Shown one piece after another: positions 1 through 9,160 of a stretch of 64,000 bases of DNA. Each line of letters opens with the position of its first letter. The first letter of the stretch is position 1. Below the pieces are notes generated by a model. It was not told the DNA's origin, did not search any database, and worked only from the letters and a program-made list of their open reading frames with translations. The translations under genes were made by a program, and so were the position numbers. Source of the stretch: Streptomyces flavidovirens DSM 40150 (GTDB lineage Bacteria; Actinomycetota; Actinomycetes; Streptomycetales; Streptomycetaceae); assembly GCF_000429085.1 (NCBI RefSeq), contig NZ_AUBE01000005.1, positions 62,001 through 126,000 on the forward strand, in the 5' to 3' direction.

Positions 1-965
1 AAGTCGTTGAAGTGCTCAAGGATCTTGAAGTTGGGTGTACAGGCGCCCAGTTGGAGGCTCGCGGCGGTCAGCACCGAACCACCCACGTTGTGCGGGGCGA
101 CCTGCACGTAGTGCGTCTCGGCGGTCGCCGCGAGCTTCCGGGCCTCCAGGATGCCGCCGATGTGGCCGAGGTCCGGCTGGATGATGTCGGCCGCCTGCGA
201 CTCGAAGAGCTCGCGGAACTCGATCCGGTCGTGGATACGCTCCCCGGTGGCGACCGGCATGTCCACCTTGGCGGCGACCTTCTCCAGCGCCTTGAGGTTC
301 TCCGGCGGAACCGGCTCCTCCAGCCAGGCGGGCCGGAACGGTGCCAGCTCGTGGGCAAGCCGCACCGCCGTAGCGGGGGAGAAGCGCCCGTGCATCTCCA
401 GCATCAGCTCGGCGTCCGGTCCGATCGCGTCCCGTACGGCCTCGATCAGCGACACCGCGTAAAGCGTCTTGGCGTGGTCGAGCTCGTAGTGACCGGTCCC
501 GAAGGGGTCGATTTTCAAGGCCTTGTAGCCCCGCTCCATGACCGCCTGAGCAGCCTTGTGGTACGCCTCCGGAGTGCGCTCCGTGGTGTACCAGCCATTG
601 GCGTACGCCTTGACCTTGTCGGTGACCTTTCCGCCCAGCAACTGCCAGACCGGCACGCCGAGCGCCTTGCCCTTGATGTCCCAGCAGGCCATCTCCACGA
701 CGGCGATGCCCGACATGACGATCTCGCCGGCCCGCCCGTAATCGCCGTACTTCATCCTGCGGACGAGGTCCTCGACGGCGAACGGGTCGGATCCCGCGAT
801 GTGGTTGGCCTCCGCCTCGCGGAGGTAACCGAGCAGAGCGTCGGTGTGGCCGAGCATCCGGGTCTCGCCGACACCGGTGAGGCCTTCGTCCGTATGGACA
901 ACGACATAGGTCAGATTGCGCCAGGGTGTCCCGACGACATGCGTGCTGATTCCCGTAATACGCAC
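1..965 (-). CDS. Enolase-superfamily sugar-acid dehydratase-like protein (C-terminus cut by window)
   Basis: Mandelate racemase / muconate lactonizing family. Members remove the alpha proton of a carboxylate sugar acid bound to Mg. About 321 residues are visible. The reading shows the catalytic lysine region KALKIDPFG, three acidic metal-ligand motifs (LMLEMHGR, WLEEPVPP, ATGERI) and the C-terminal QPDLGHIGG and VAPHN segments of the Asp-His dyad, a pattern close to galactonate/gluconate dehydratases. The start is GTG at 965 with AAGGGG about 10 bases upstream; translation opens VRITGIST. It is divergent from an IclR regulator and a lactonase, which suggests an aldonic or uronic acid catabolic locus. 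The exact substrate cannot be read from sequence. The gene continues past base 1. Confidence 0.85.
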   Translation of the reverse strand, partial: MRITGISTHVVGTPWRNLTYVVVHTDEGLTGVGETRMLGHTDALLGYLREAEANHIAGSDPFAVEDLVRRMKYGDYGRAGEIVMSGIAVVEMACWDIKGKALGVPVWQLLGGKVTDKVKAYANGWYTTERTPEAYHKAAQAVMERGYKALKIDPFGTGHYELDHAKTLYAVSLIEAVRDAIGPDAELMLEMHGRFSPATAVRLAHELAPFRPAWLEEPVPPENLKALEKVAAKVDMPVATGERIHDRIEFRELFESQAADIIQPDLGHIGGILEARKLAATAETHYVQVAPHNVGGSVLTAASLQLGACTPNFKILEHFND

Positions 966-1003
966 GGCAGTTGCCCCTTGAAGGTGTTCGAGATTTCGTC
1001 ACA

Positions 1004-1147
1004 CGTTCGAAATGCTGGCGTGACCGTAATCAGCGGCTCCATGAGGTGTCAATGGCTCGCGCGGGGAAAGCCCCGCCCATTGCCGGGCGAACGGACCTGT
1101 GGTTAGCCTGTGTTCGTCATGCCGGCCAATGGTCGGGGTTTCGAACG
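1004..1147. promoter_or_regulatory. Inverted pair of TTCGAA-centred sites, probable IclR operator
   Basis: CGTTCGAAA lies at 1004-1012 and its exact reverse complement TTTCGAACG at 1139-1147. They flank the divergent promoter region of the dehydratase (minus) and the IclR gene (plus). IclR regulators commonly bind short palindromes upstream of themselves and the divergent catabolic gene. Assignment to this regulator is inference. Confidence 0.4.
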
Positions 1148-1167
1148 GAAGGGGTGGGTGGCCGATC

Positions 1168-1938
1168 ATGGGACGACTGGTCCCGGCGGTGACGAGGTCG
1201 CTGGACATACTGGAGCTGTTCCTGGAGGGGGACGGAACCCTGTCCGCGCCCGACGTCACGCGAAAGCTCCAACTGCCCCGCACCACGGTGCACGAGCTGC
1301 TCACCACGCTCGCCGCGCGCTCCTATGTGGTGCCCGTTCCCGACCAGCCCGGCCGCTACCGGCTCGGGGTGCGCACCTATCAGCTCGGCAGCCGGTACGC
1401 GGAACAGCTCGATCTCGCCGCGGAGGGACAGCAGGTCGCCCGCGAGGTGGCCGAGACCTGTGACGAGACAGTCCATGTCGCCATCCTTGAGGGCACCGAC
1501 GTCATCTACATCGCGAAGGTGGACTCCACGCACGCGGTACGCATGGTCTCCGCCGCCGGTCGCAGGCTGCCCGCGCACTGCACCTCCGTGGGAAAGATGC
1601 TGCTCGCCTCGCTGCCCGAGGCGGAGCTCGACGCGCGCGTGGGAGAGCGGTCCCTCGCCGCGATGACGCCCAACAGCATCACTGATCCGGCCGATCTGCG
1701 CACCGCCCTCGCCGAGATCCGGGAACGCGGTCTGGCTTTCGAGCACCGGGAGTCGAACCCGGACGTGAGCTGTGTGGCCGCGCCGGTGCGCGACAGCGCG
1801 GGGCGGGTCGTGGCGGCGCTCTCCATCTCCGTACCCATGATCCGGTGGAGCGAGGCGCGGGAGGACGAGCTGGCGGAGCTGGCGGCCAAGGGTGCGGGCG
1901 ATCTGTCGGTCCGCCTCGGTCACCGGGTCCGGCCGTGA
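1168..1938 (+). CDS. IclR-family transcriptional regulator
   Basis: 256 residues, normal for the family. The N-terminal winged helix-turn-helix (about residues 5-65) contains SLDILELF and LPRTTVHELLTTL. The C-terminal effector domain contains GRRLPAHCTSVGKMLLASL and VAAPVRDSAGRVVAALSIS. The start is ATG 1168, chosen because GGAAGGGGTGGG lies just upstream and translation begins MGRLVPAVTRSLDIL; longer in-frame extensions lack a ribosome site. It overlaps the downstream lactonase gene by a GTGA junction, so the two are co-transcribed. It probably controls the divergent dehydratase and this lactonase in response to a sugar acid. Confidence 0.9.
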   Translation: MGRLVPAVTRSLDILELFLEGDGTLSAPDVTRKLQLPRTTVHELLTTLAARSYVVPVPDQPGRYRLGVRTYQLGSRYAEQLDLAAEGQQVAREVAETCDETVHVAILEGTDVIYIAKVDSTHAVRMVSAAGRRLPAHCTSVGKMLLASLPEAELDARVGERSLAAMTPNSITDPADLRTALAEIRERGLAFEHRESNPDVSCVAAPVRDSAGRVVAALSISVPMIRWSEAREDELAELAAKGAGDLSVRLGHRVRP

Positions 1939-2783
1939 ACGCGGGGGGCCCGGAGGTCGCCGTCCGGGAGCGGGCGTCGCTCGGCGAGGGGCCTGTCTGG
2001 GACGCGGCGGCCGGCCGGTTGATCTGGGTGGACATCCTGTCCGCGCGCGTCCATACGTACGACCCGGTGAGCGGCCGCCGTACGGTCATGGTCACCGAGC
2101 AGCATGTCGGCGCCGCCAGGCCGCGGGCCGGCGGCGGCCTGGTCGTCAACCTCCGTGACGGAATAGGCCTGTACGGGCCCGACCTGGCGTTCTCATGGCT
2201 GGTGCGCGACCCCGTGCCCGGCCGACGCGGCAATGACGCGGCCGTCGGCCCTGACGGGGCGCTGTGGGCGGGCACGATGCGGTACGACGAGGCGCCGGGG
2301 GGTGGAAGCCTCACCCGGATCGCCCCGGACGGCACGACGACGCGGGAAGTGACCGCCGCTGTCAGCAACGGCACGGGCTGGAGCCCGGACGGGCGCCTCA
2401 TGTACTACGCCGACTCGCCCACCCGTCGTATCGACGTCTTCGACGTGGCCGGCGCACGCGTCCTGAACCGCCGTCCGTGGGTGCGGATCGAGAAGTCCGC
2501 CGGCTACCCGGACGGGCTGACCGTCGACGCCGAGGGCTGTGTCTGGGTGGCTCTCTGGGACGGCGCGGCGATCCGCCGGTACACGCCGGACGGGCGGCTC
2601 GACCGGATCGTCGCACTTCCCGTACGCCGTCCCACGTCGTGCGCTTTCGGCGGCGCCGGCCTGCGCGATCTGTACGTCACCACGGCCCGGACCGGTCTCG
2701 CCCGTCCGCATCCGCTCTCCGGCTCTCTGCTGGTCCTTCCGGGCGCGGGCCAGGGCCTGCCCGGCACGCCCTTCGGAGGCTGA
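1935..2783 (+). CDS. SMP-30/gluconolactonase/LRE family lactonase
   Basis: 282 residues forming a six-bladed beta-propeller lactonase. The metal-binding pattern is visible as LGEGPVWD near the N-terminus, NDAAVGPDGALWAGTM, SNGTGWSPDGRLMYYADS and PDGLTVDAEGCVWVALWDG. Members hydrolyse sugar lactones to aldonic acids, the substrates of enolase-superfamily dehydratases, which fits the divergent neighbour. The GTG start at 1935 overlaps the IclR stop (translational coupling). SNGTGWS replaces the more usual SNGLAWS; the fold motif is otherwise intact. Specific sugar unknown. Confidence 0.85.
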   Translation: MNAGGPEVAVRERASLGEGPVWDAAAGRLIWVDILSARVHTYDPVSGRRTVMVTEQHVGAARPRAGGGLVVNLRDGIGLYGPDLAFSWLVRDPVPGRRGNDAAVGPDGALWAGTMRYDEAPGGGSLTRIAPDGTTTREVTAAVSNGTGWSPDGRLMYYADSPTRRIDVFDVAGARVLNRRPWVRIEKSAGYPDGLTVDAEGCVWVALWDGAAIRRYTPDGRLDRIVALPVRRPTSCAFGGAGLRDLYVTTARTGLARPHPLSGSLLVLPGAGQGLPGTPFGG

Positions 2784-2822
2784 CCGGACTGGTTGTACGA
2801 GAGGCTTCGTAATTTCACGACC

Positions 2823-2846
2823 ATCGTAGTACGGTGTCTATCGTAC
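2823..2846. promoter_or_regulatory. Promoter element of the OYE gene, shared with the ArsR-like gene
   Basis: GGTGTCTATCGTAC at 2833-2846 is the exact reverse complement of 4086-4099 in front of the ArsR-like gene. ATCGTAG (2823-2829) and ATCGTAC (2840-2846) form a 17-base-spaced direct repeat. This is a likely operator for the ArsR-like protein at 4121. Confidence 0.5.
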
Positions 2847-2891
2847 AAGCGCCGGTCGATCCAGCCGCACCCGCTGAAACGGAGTCCTCTC

Positions 2892-3992
2892 GTGAGCACC
2901 CTCTTCGAGCCCTACACCCTGCGCACGCTGACCATTCCCAACCGCATCTGGATGGCCCCCATGTGCCAGTACAGCGCGGAGGTGTTCGGACCGAACGCCG
3001 GAGTGGCGCACGACTGGCATTTCGCGCATTACGCCGCCCGGGCCACCGGCGGCATCGGCCTGATCCTGGTCGAGGCCACCGCGGTCAGCCCCGAGGGCCG
3101 GATCAGCCCGGCCGACCTGGGCATCTGGAACGACCGGCAGGTCGAGGCGTTCCGCCGCATCACGGCGTTCCTGGAGAGTCAGGGCACGGTTCCGGGCATC
3201 CAGCTTGCGCACGCGGGACGCAAGGCGTCCACCGACCGCCCCTGGCGCGGCGGCGGCCCGGTCGCCGCGGACGACCCCGAGTCCTGGCAGACCGTCGCGC
3301 CGAGTCCGCTGGCGTACGGAGAGCAGCACCCGGTACCCAGCGAGCTCACCACGGATCAGATCCAGGAGATCGTCGGACAGTTCGCGGACGCGGCGCGGCG
3401 GGCCCTCGCGGCCGGCTTCAAGGTCGCCGAGCTGCATGGCGCGCACGGCTACCTGATCGGTGAGTTCCTCTCCCCGCACAGCAATCACCGCACCGACGAG
3501 TACGGCGGCTCCTTCGAGAACCGCACGCGGTTCGCCCTGGAGGTCGTGGACGCGGTGCGCGCGGTGTGGCCGGAGGAACTGCCGCTGTTCTTCCGGATCT
3601 CGGCGACCGACTGGCTGACCGAGAACCCGGACGACGAGCGGAACGGCTGGACGGCCGACGACACCGTCCGCTTCGCCCACGAGCTTCTGGCGCACGGCGT
3701 GGACCTGCTCGACGTCTCGACGGGCGGGCTCGCGCCGCACGCGCGGATACCCGTCGGCCCCGGCTACCAGGTGCCGTTCGCCGAGCGGGTCCGCACCGAG
3801 ACCGGCCTGCCGGTCGCCGCCGTCGGCCTGATCACCGACCCGGTGCAGGCCGAGAAGATCCTCGCCGACGGCCAGGCGGACGCCGTGCTGCTCGGCCGGG
3901 AACTGCTGCGCAACCCTTCGTTCGCCCGCCACGCCGCACGGGAACTGGGCGGCGAGGTGCACACGCCCGACCAGTACGGCTGGGCGATCTGA
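2892..3992 (+). CDS. NADH:flavin oxidoreductase, Old Yellow Enzyme family (YqjM/XenA type)
   Basis: 366 residues, FMN-dependent TIM barrel that reduces activated C=C bonds using NAD(P)H. Motifs: MAPMCQYSA (residues 21-29; Cys25 matches the flavin-tuning cysteine of YqjM-type enzymes), ELHGAHGYLIGEFLSP with the paired substrate-binding histidines, and the C-terminal phosphate-binding ADAVLLGRELLRNP. The start is GTG 2892 with AACGGAG upstream; a longer frame to 2793 would cover the promoter element. It is followed by an ArsR-like regulator with a matching promoter motif, suggesting induction by an electrophile or enone. Confidence 0.92.
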   Translation: MSTLFEPYTLRTLTIPNRIWMAPMCQYSAEVFGPNAGVAHDWHFAHYAARATGGIGLILVEATAVSPEGRISPADLGIWNDRQVEAFRRITAFLESQGTVPGIQLAHAGRKASTDRPWRGGGPVAADDPESWQTVAPSPLAYGEQHPVPSELTTDQIQEIVGQFADAARRALAAGFKVAELHGAHGYLIGEFLSPHSNHRTDEYGGSFENRTRFALEVVDAVRAVWPEELPLFFRISATDWLTENPDDERNGWTADDTVRFAHELLAHGVDLLDVSTGGLAPHARIPVGPGYQVPFAERVRTETGLPVAAVGLITDPVQAEKILADGQADAVLLGRELLRNPSFARHAARELGGEVHTPDQYGWAI

Positions 3993-4072
3993 GCCCCTCC
4001 CTCAGCGGGGCACGGTGTCCGCGCCGCGCCCCGCCCACGGCCCTCTGCCCGGTAGTGCGAGGAACGCCAAAC

Positions 4073-4099
4073 TACGACGAGCGTCGTACGATAGACACC
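4073..4099. promoter_or_regulatory. Operator/promoter of the ArsR-like gene
   Basis: TACGAC-gagc-GTCGTA (4073-4088) is a 6-4-6 inverted repeat. It overlaps GTACGATAGACACC (4086-4099), the 14-mer present in reverse orientation before the OYE gene. It lies 22 bases before the GTG start, a good position for autorepression. Confidence 0.5.
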
Positions 4100-4120
4100 C
4101 CGGATGAACTGGAGACCGCC

Positions 4121-4474
4121 GTGAACACCGCCACGAGCACGCGTGACCTCGCGCATCCCACGCGCGACGAGATCCGCCTCGAAGGGGTGCTGCACGCGCT
4201 CTCCGACCCGATGCGCCTGCTGATCGTCCGCGAGATGGCGGTGGCCGAGACCGAGCTGGCCTGCTCGTACTTCACCCTTCCCGTCACCAAGTCGACGACC
4301 ACCCACCACTTCCGCGTACTGCGGGAGAGCGGTGTCATCCGCCAGGCCTACCGGGGCACGGCCAAACTCAACGGGCTGCGCCGCGAGGACCTGGACGCGC
4401 TCTTCCCCGGCCTCATCGAGCGCGTCCTGGAAGCCGCGGCCCTTGAGGCGGACCGGCTCGGCACGGACGGCTGA
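4121..4474 (+). CDS. ArsR-like winged-helix regulator
   Basis: 117 residues. One helix-turn-helix domain: VLHALSDPMRLLIVREMA (helix 1-2 region), the recognition helix in TKSTTTHHFRVLRESGVI, then a wing RGTAKLNGLR. It lacks an obvious metal-binding ELxCxC motif; a single cysteine (ELACSYF) precedes the recognition helix and could sense thiol-reactive compounds, which is inference. GTG 4121 has GGAG 7 bases upstream. It probably represses itself and the OYE gene through the shared element. Confidence 0.88.
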   Translation: MNTATSTRDLAHPTRDEIRLEGVLHALSDPMRLLIVREMAVAETELACSYFTLPVTKSTTTHHFRVLRESGVIRQAYRGTAKLNGLRREDLDALFPGLIERVLEAAALEADRLGTDG

Positions 4475-4510
4475 CGAGAGCGGGGGAGGGGCCCTGGCCC
4501 CCGGCGGACG

Positions 4511-5872
<1,362 letters not shown>

Positions 5873-6037
5873 GGCGGGGGCTCCTTCCCGCAAGGGTCTC
5901 CAGCATGGCACCGATCGGCGGGACTGGGGAGATGCGCCGCGGGGGGCCTCGCGGTGTGCGCGCGTGCGCAACCACGGCGGCCCCCGCGCGGACGTGCCGT
6001 TACGTATTCACCGTGCTGGAAAGTGCCTTTTTTGCGC

Positions 6038-6052
6038 TGACAACCATTATGA
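6038..6052. promoter_or_regulatory. Weak Zur-like 15-mer upstream of the reductase
   Basis: TGACAACCATTATGA matches 11 of 15 positions of the Streptomyces Zur-type consensus (TGAAAATGATTTTCA, read on the minus strand). It sits about 165 bases upstream of the reductase start. The rest of the 5873-6088 gap shows nothing else clear. Low confidence: chance matches of this quality occur. Confidence 0.2.
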
Positions 6053-6088
6053 ACCGAATGGGGCGCCGTCGGTACGGCTCCGCCGCGA

Positions 6089-6769
6089 CTACCGCAGGTC
6101 GCGCATCCTGCCGATCTCGGCCGTCTGCTGCGCGAGCACGTCCGTCGCCATCTCCTCGACCTGGACATTGTTCCCCTGCGCGAGGACCTCGGTCGCCATG
6201 TCGACCGCGCCCTCGTGGTGAACGATCATCAGCTTCAGAAAGAGCCGGTCGAAGTCCTTGCCCTCGGCCTCCCGCAACCGCGCGAGCTGCTTGTCCGTGG
6301 CCATCCCCGGCATCGCGGCGTGGTCGTGGCCGCCCTCGTGCTTCTCGCCGCCGTTGTTGTCCAGCCACCCCCGCATGGCGCCGATCTCCGGGCGCTGAGC
6401 CGCTGTGATCCGCTCGGCGAGGCGCTTGACCTGCGTGGACGATGCCCGCTTCGGCGCGAGTTCTGTCATCACCAGTGCCTGGCCGTGATGCTCGATCATC
6501 ATGCGCGCGTACCTGAAGTCCGCCCCGTTGGGCGAGCCGTCGGGCAGGGACTTCGCCGCCTCCTGCGCCGACATGGTCCTCGCGGGCTCACCCGGCCTGC
6601 CGGGCGCGACCACCGAAGGCCCGGCGGCCGACTTCGCCTTCGGCCCGCTCCCGCCCTCCGCGTCGCACGCGCCGAGGCACAGTACGGCGGCGACCGCGGC
6701 CGCGGTCGTGGTCGCCACGTGCGCGATACCGGGTCTGCGGGCACGCGTGGGGTTGTGATGGGTCAACAC
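6089..6769 (-). CDS. DUF305 lipoprotein
   Basis: 226 residues. N-terminal signal (TTTAAAVAAVLCLGAC) ends in a lipobox with the modified Cys, so the protein should be anchored outside the membrane. The mature part holds two DUF305 four-helix repeats: FRYARMMIEHHGQAL and LKLMIVHHEGAVDMA, each with the paired histidines that give the ferritin-like metal site. A His-rich stretch, GGHDHAAMPGM, separates them. The start is GTG 6769 because AGGAGG lies 5 bases upstream; the in-frame ATG at 6787 would cover that site. Divergent from the LVIVD protein. DUF305 proteins often associate with copper or metal handling; the role here is unproven. Confidence 0.88.
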   Translation of the reverse strand: MLTHHNPTRARRPGIAHVATTTAAAVAAVLCLGACDAEGGSGPKAKSAAGPSVVAPGRPGEPARTMSAQEAAKSLPDGSPNGADFRYARMMIEHHGQALVMTELAPKRASSTQVKRLAERITAAQRPEIGAMRGWLDNNGGEKHEGGHDHAAMPGMATDKQLARLREAEGKDFDRLFLKLMIVHHEGAVDMATEVLAQGNNVQVEEMATDVLAQQTAEIGRMRDLR

Positions 6770-6896
6770 GGCGACCTCCTGGGACACATGAGTTTCACTA
6801 CGTCCTCATTGCCGTCTGTTGAGATGTGCATGCAAACGACCATACTGCCGGGGTGTATGAACCGTTCAACTACGAACGGATACAAGGGAGGACGCA

Positions 6897-8384
6897 GTGA
6901 CCTCGTTGCACATCACCCGCGTGCGGCGCAGACGCCTGGGCGTGGCAACAGCCGCAGCAGGGCTCATCGCCACGCTGCTGACGGCCGGCCCCGCGGCCGC
7001 GACCCCCGATCCGGGAGACGCGCCGGCGAAGCAGAAGAGCCTGACCACCTCGCAGCAGGCCGAAGTCCGGGCCGCCATCGAGAGCGGCGAGATACCCGGT
7101 GTGGACGAGATAGTCCACAGCAAGAACATCGAGCACCTCGCGAACGTCCCCAAGGACGCCCTCAAGGGCACCAACTCGGACCTGGCGTTCCAGGGCAGGT
7201 ACGCCTTCTCCGGCAACTACGACGGGTTCCGGATCTTCGACATCAGCGACCCGAAGGCCCCCAAGACGGTCGCCCAGGTCCTGTGCCCCGGCTCGCAGAA
7301 CGACATCTCCATCTCCGGAGACCTGCTCTTCCTCTCCACGGACTCCTCCCGCAGCGACAACTCGTGCACGAGCACCTCGCAGCCCGCGACGGAGAAGTCC
7401 TCCTGGGAGGGCATGAAGATCTTCGACATCAGCGACAAGAGCAACCCGCGGTACGTCGCCGCTGTCGAGACGGCGTGCGGCTCGCACACGCACACGCTGG
7501 TGCCCGAGCGCCGCAACGTCTACGTCTATGTCTCGTCGTACTCGCCGAGCGACACGTTCCCGGACTGCAAGCCGCCGCACGACGGCATCTCCATCATCAA
7601 GGTGCCGCGCGGCGCCCCGGAGAAGTCCGCGATCGTCGACTTCCCGGTCCTCTTCCCCGACGGCGGGAACCCGGGCGCGCCCACCAACCCGGGCGTCACC
7701 CAGACGACCGGCTGCCACGACATCACCGTGCTGCCCTCGAAGGATCTGGCCGCCGGTGCCTGCATGGGTGACGGCATCATCTTCGACATCGAGGACCCGG
7801 AGAAGCCGAGGGTGATCGACCGCGTCCAGGACAACGTCAACTTCTCGTTCTGGCACTCGGCGACCTTCAACCAGAAGGCCGACAAGATCGTGTTCACCGA
7901 CGAGCTCGGCGGCGGCCCCGCCGCCACCTGCAACGAAGCCACCGGCCCCAAGCGTGGCGCCAACGGCATCTACGACCTCACCGGCAGGGGCGACCAGCGC
8001 AAGCTCGTCTTCAAGAGCTACTTCAAGATCGACCGTCACCAGGCCGCCAACGAGAACTGTGTCGCCCACAACTCCTCGCTGATCCCGGTCAAGGGCAAGG
8101 ACATCATGGTCCAGGCCTGGTACCAGGGCGGCGTCTCCGTCTGGGACTTCACCGACTCGCTCAGGCCGAAGGAGATCGCCTTCTTCGAGCGCGGCCCCGT
8201 CAGCGCGACCTCCTCGGTCACCGCCGGCTCCTGGTCGGCGTACTACTACAACGGCTACATCTACTCGAACGACATGGCGAAGGGCTTCGACGTCCTGAAG
8301 CTCAACGACAAACGCACCGACAGCGCGAAGAAGGTCCGTCTGCGCGAGCTCAACGTGCAGACCCAGCCCGCCTACCGCCGCTGA
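6897..8384 (+). CDS. Secreted LVIVD-repeat protein
   Basis: 495 residues with a signal peptide (RRRRLGVATAAAGLIA, cleavage near AAATP). The body is a beta-propeller-like protein with LVIVD-type blades, e.g. GFRIFDISDPKAPKTVAQV, GMKIFDISDKSNPRYVAAV and GVSVWDFTDSLRPKEIAFF. Several histidines sit in HTHTLVP, GCHDITVL and FWHSATF. The GTG start at 6897 has GGGAGGA upstream. It is divergent from the DUF305 lipoprotein with a 127-base shared promoter region, so both surface proteins may be co-regulated. No enzymatic function can be assigned. Confidence 0.88.
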   Translation: MTSLHITRVRRRRLGVATAAAGLIATLLTAGPAAATPDPGDAPAKQKSLTTSQQAEVRAAIESGEIPGVDEIVHSKNIEHLANVPKDALKGTNSDLAFQGRYAFSGNYDGFRIFDISDPKAPKTVAQVLCPGSQNDISISGDLLFLSTDSSRSDNSCTSTSQPATEKSSWEGMKIFDISDKSNPRYVAAVETACGSHTHTLVPERRNVYVYVSSYSPSDTFPDCKPPHDGISIIKVPRGAPEKSAIVDFPVLFPDGGNPGAPTNPGVTQTTGCHDITVLPSKDLAAGACMGDGIIFDIEDPEKPRVIDRVQDNVNFSFWHSATFNQKADKIVFTDELGGGPAATCNEATGPKRGANGIYDLTGRGDQRKLVFKSYFKIDRHQAANENCVAHNSSLIPVKGKDIMVQAWYQGGVSVWDFTDSLRPKEIAFFERGPVSATSSVTAGSWSAYYYNGYIYSNDMAKGFDVLKLNDKRTDSAKKVRLRELNVQTQPAYRR

Positions 8385-9013
8385 CCCACGGTCGGCGCAC
8401 GGGCACCGCCGGGCGGTTCTCCGCCCGGCGGAACGCCGAGCTCCCAGTCCAGTCCGTACCGCTGGAACAGCTCCGCCCGCAGCCGGGGAAGCGGCATTGG
8501 CGCCCCCGGCAGCAGTACGGCGAACACCGCCCCCATCAGCTGTGCGCGCAGCAGCGGATAGTCGGCGTCCACATCCGGCGTCCCATAGCGCACGACGGTG
8601 TTCCGCAGCAGCTCCGCCAGCCGCTGCTGTTCGGGGCACTGCACAAAGCCTTCGGCCTGGAGAATGCCGGCCATGTGGGTGCGCATGAGCACCGGATGGT
8701 CGCGGGCGAGGCCCAGTACGCAGTCGATCGCGCGGGCCAGCAGTTCACTGCCGTCCTCGGTGCGCGGTTCACGCTCCAGGGCGGATTCAAGCGTCCGGTG
8801 CATCAGCCGGTGAACGGCCGACTGCAGCAACTGCCGTTTGCCGGGGAAGTAGTACGAGATCAGTCCGCGCGCCGCTCCGGCCCGGTCCGCGATGGCGCCG
8901 AGCGTCGTCGCCTCGTAGCCGCGCTCCCCGACGAGCTCAACGGTGGCCTGCAACAGCCGTTCCCGGGAACGGCGACGCAATTCCTCGTTGACCGATGCGC
9001 TGCGCGGGGACAT
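8372..9013 (-). CDS. TetR-family transcriptional regulator
   Basis: 213 residues. The N-terminal TetR domain (about 12-60) reads LLQATVELVGERGYEATTLG, then IADRAGAARGLISYYFPGKR with the typical YYF recognition end. The C-terminal ligand domain is unremarkable. ATG 9013 has AGGAG 10 bases upstream. The 3' end overlaps the convergent LVIVD gene by 13 bases and encodes a Pro-Gly tail that coincides with a strong hairpin. Target unknown; upstream sequence holds an AT-rich TATATT possibly part of its promoter. Confidence 0.9.
   Translation of the reverse strand: MSPRSASVNEELRRRSRERLLQATVELVGERGYEATTLGAIADRAGAARGLISYYFPGKRQLLQSAVHRLMHRTLESALEREPRTEDGSELLARAIDCVLGLARDHPVLMRTHMAGILQAEGFVQCPEQQRLAELLRNTVVRYGTPDVDADYPLLRAQLMGAVFAVLLPGAPMPLPRLRAELFQRYGLDWELGVPPGGEPPGGARAPTVGQRR
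8406..8431 (+). terminator. Hairpin ending the LVIVD transcript, inside the tetR 3' coding end
   Basis: CCGCCGGGCGG (8406-8416) pairs perfectly with CCGCCCGGCGG (8421-8431) around a TTCT loop, 22 bases after the LVIVD stop. No U-tract, as is common in streptomycetes. It also encodes the Pro-Gly-rich tail of the convergent TetR protein. Confidence 0.6.
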
Positions 9014-9103
9014 GCTGTAACTCCTGCGTTGACTGGCCCGTAGCCAATATACTCAGTGGTGTCAGGACAGGCGCCTTGCCGTGGCTTGTTCTGGGGGCTT
9101 GCT

Positions 9104-9142
9104 GTCTGTATCCGGCGGCGCGGGGGACCGCCGGATACAGAC
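9104..9142 (-). terminator. Strong hairpin after the PAP2 gene
   Basis: A perfect 15-bp stem (9104-9118 with 9128-9142; GTCTGTATCCGGCGG) and 9-base loop, 19 bases past the PAP2 stop. It lies before the tetR promoter on the opposite side. Confidence 0.75.
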
Positions 9143-9160
9143 GCTCGTCCATGTCAGCGG

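Noticed and set aside
16..1002. 328-aa minus-strand frame over the dehydratase
   Set aside because: It is the +1-shifted shadow of the enolase-superfamily gene. Its translation is Arg/Pro-rich without motifs, while the frame starting at GTG 965 has all family motifs.
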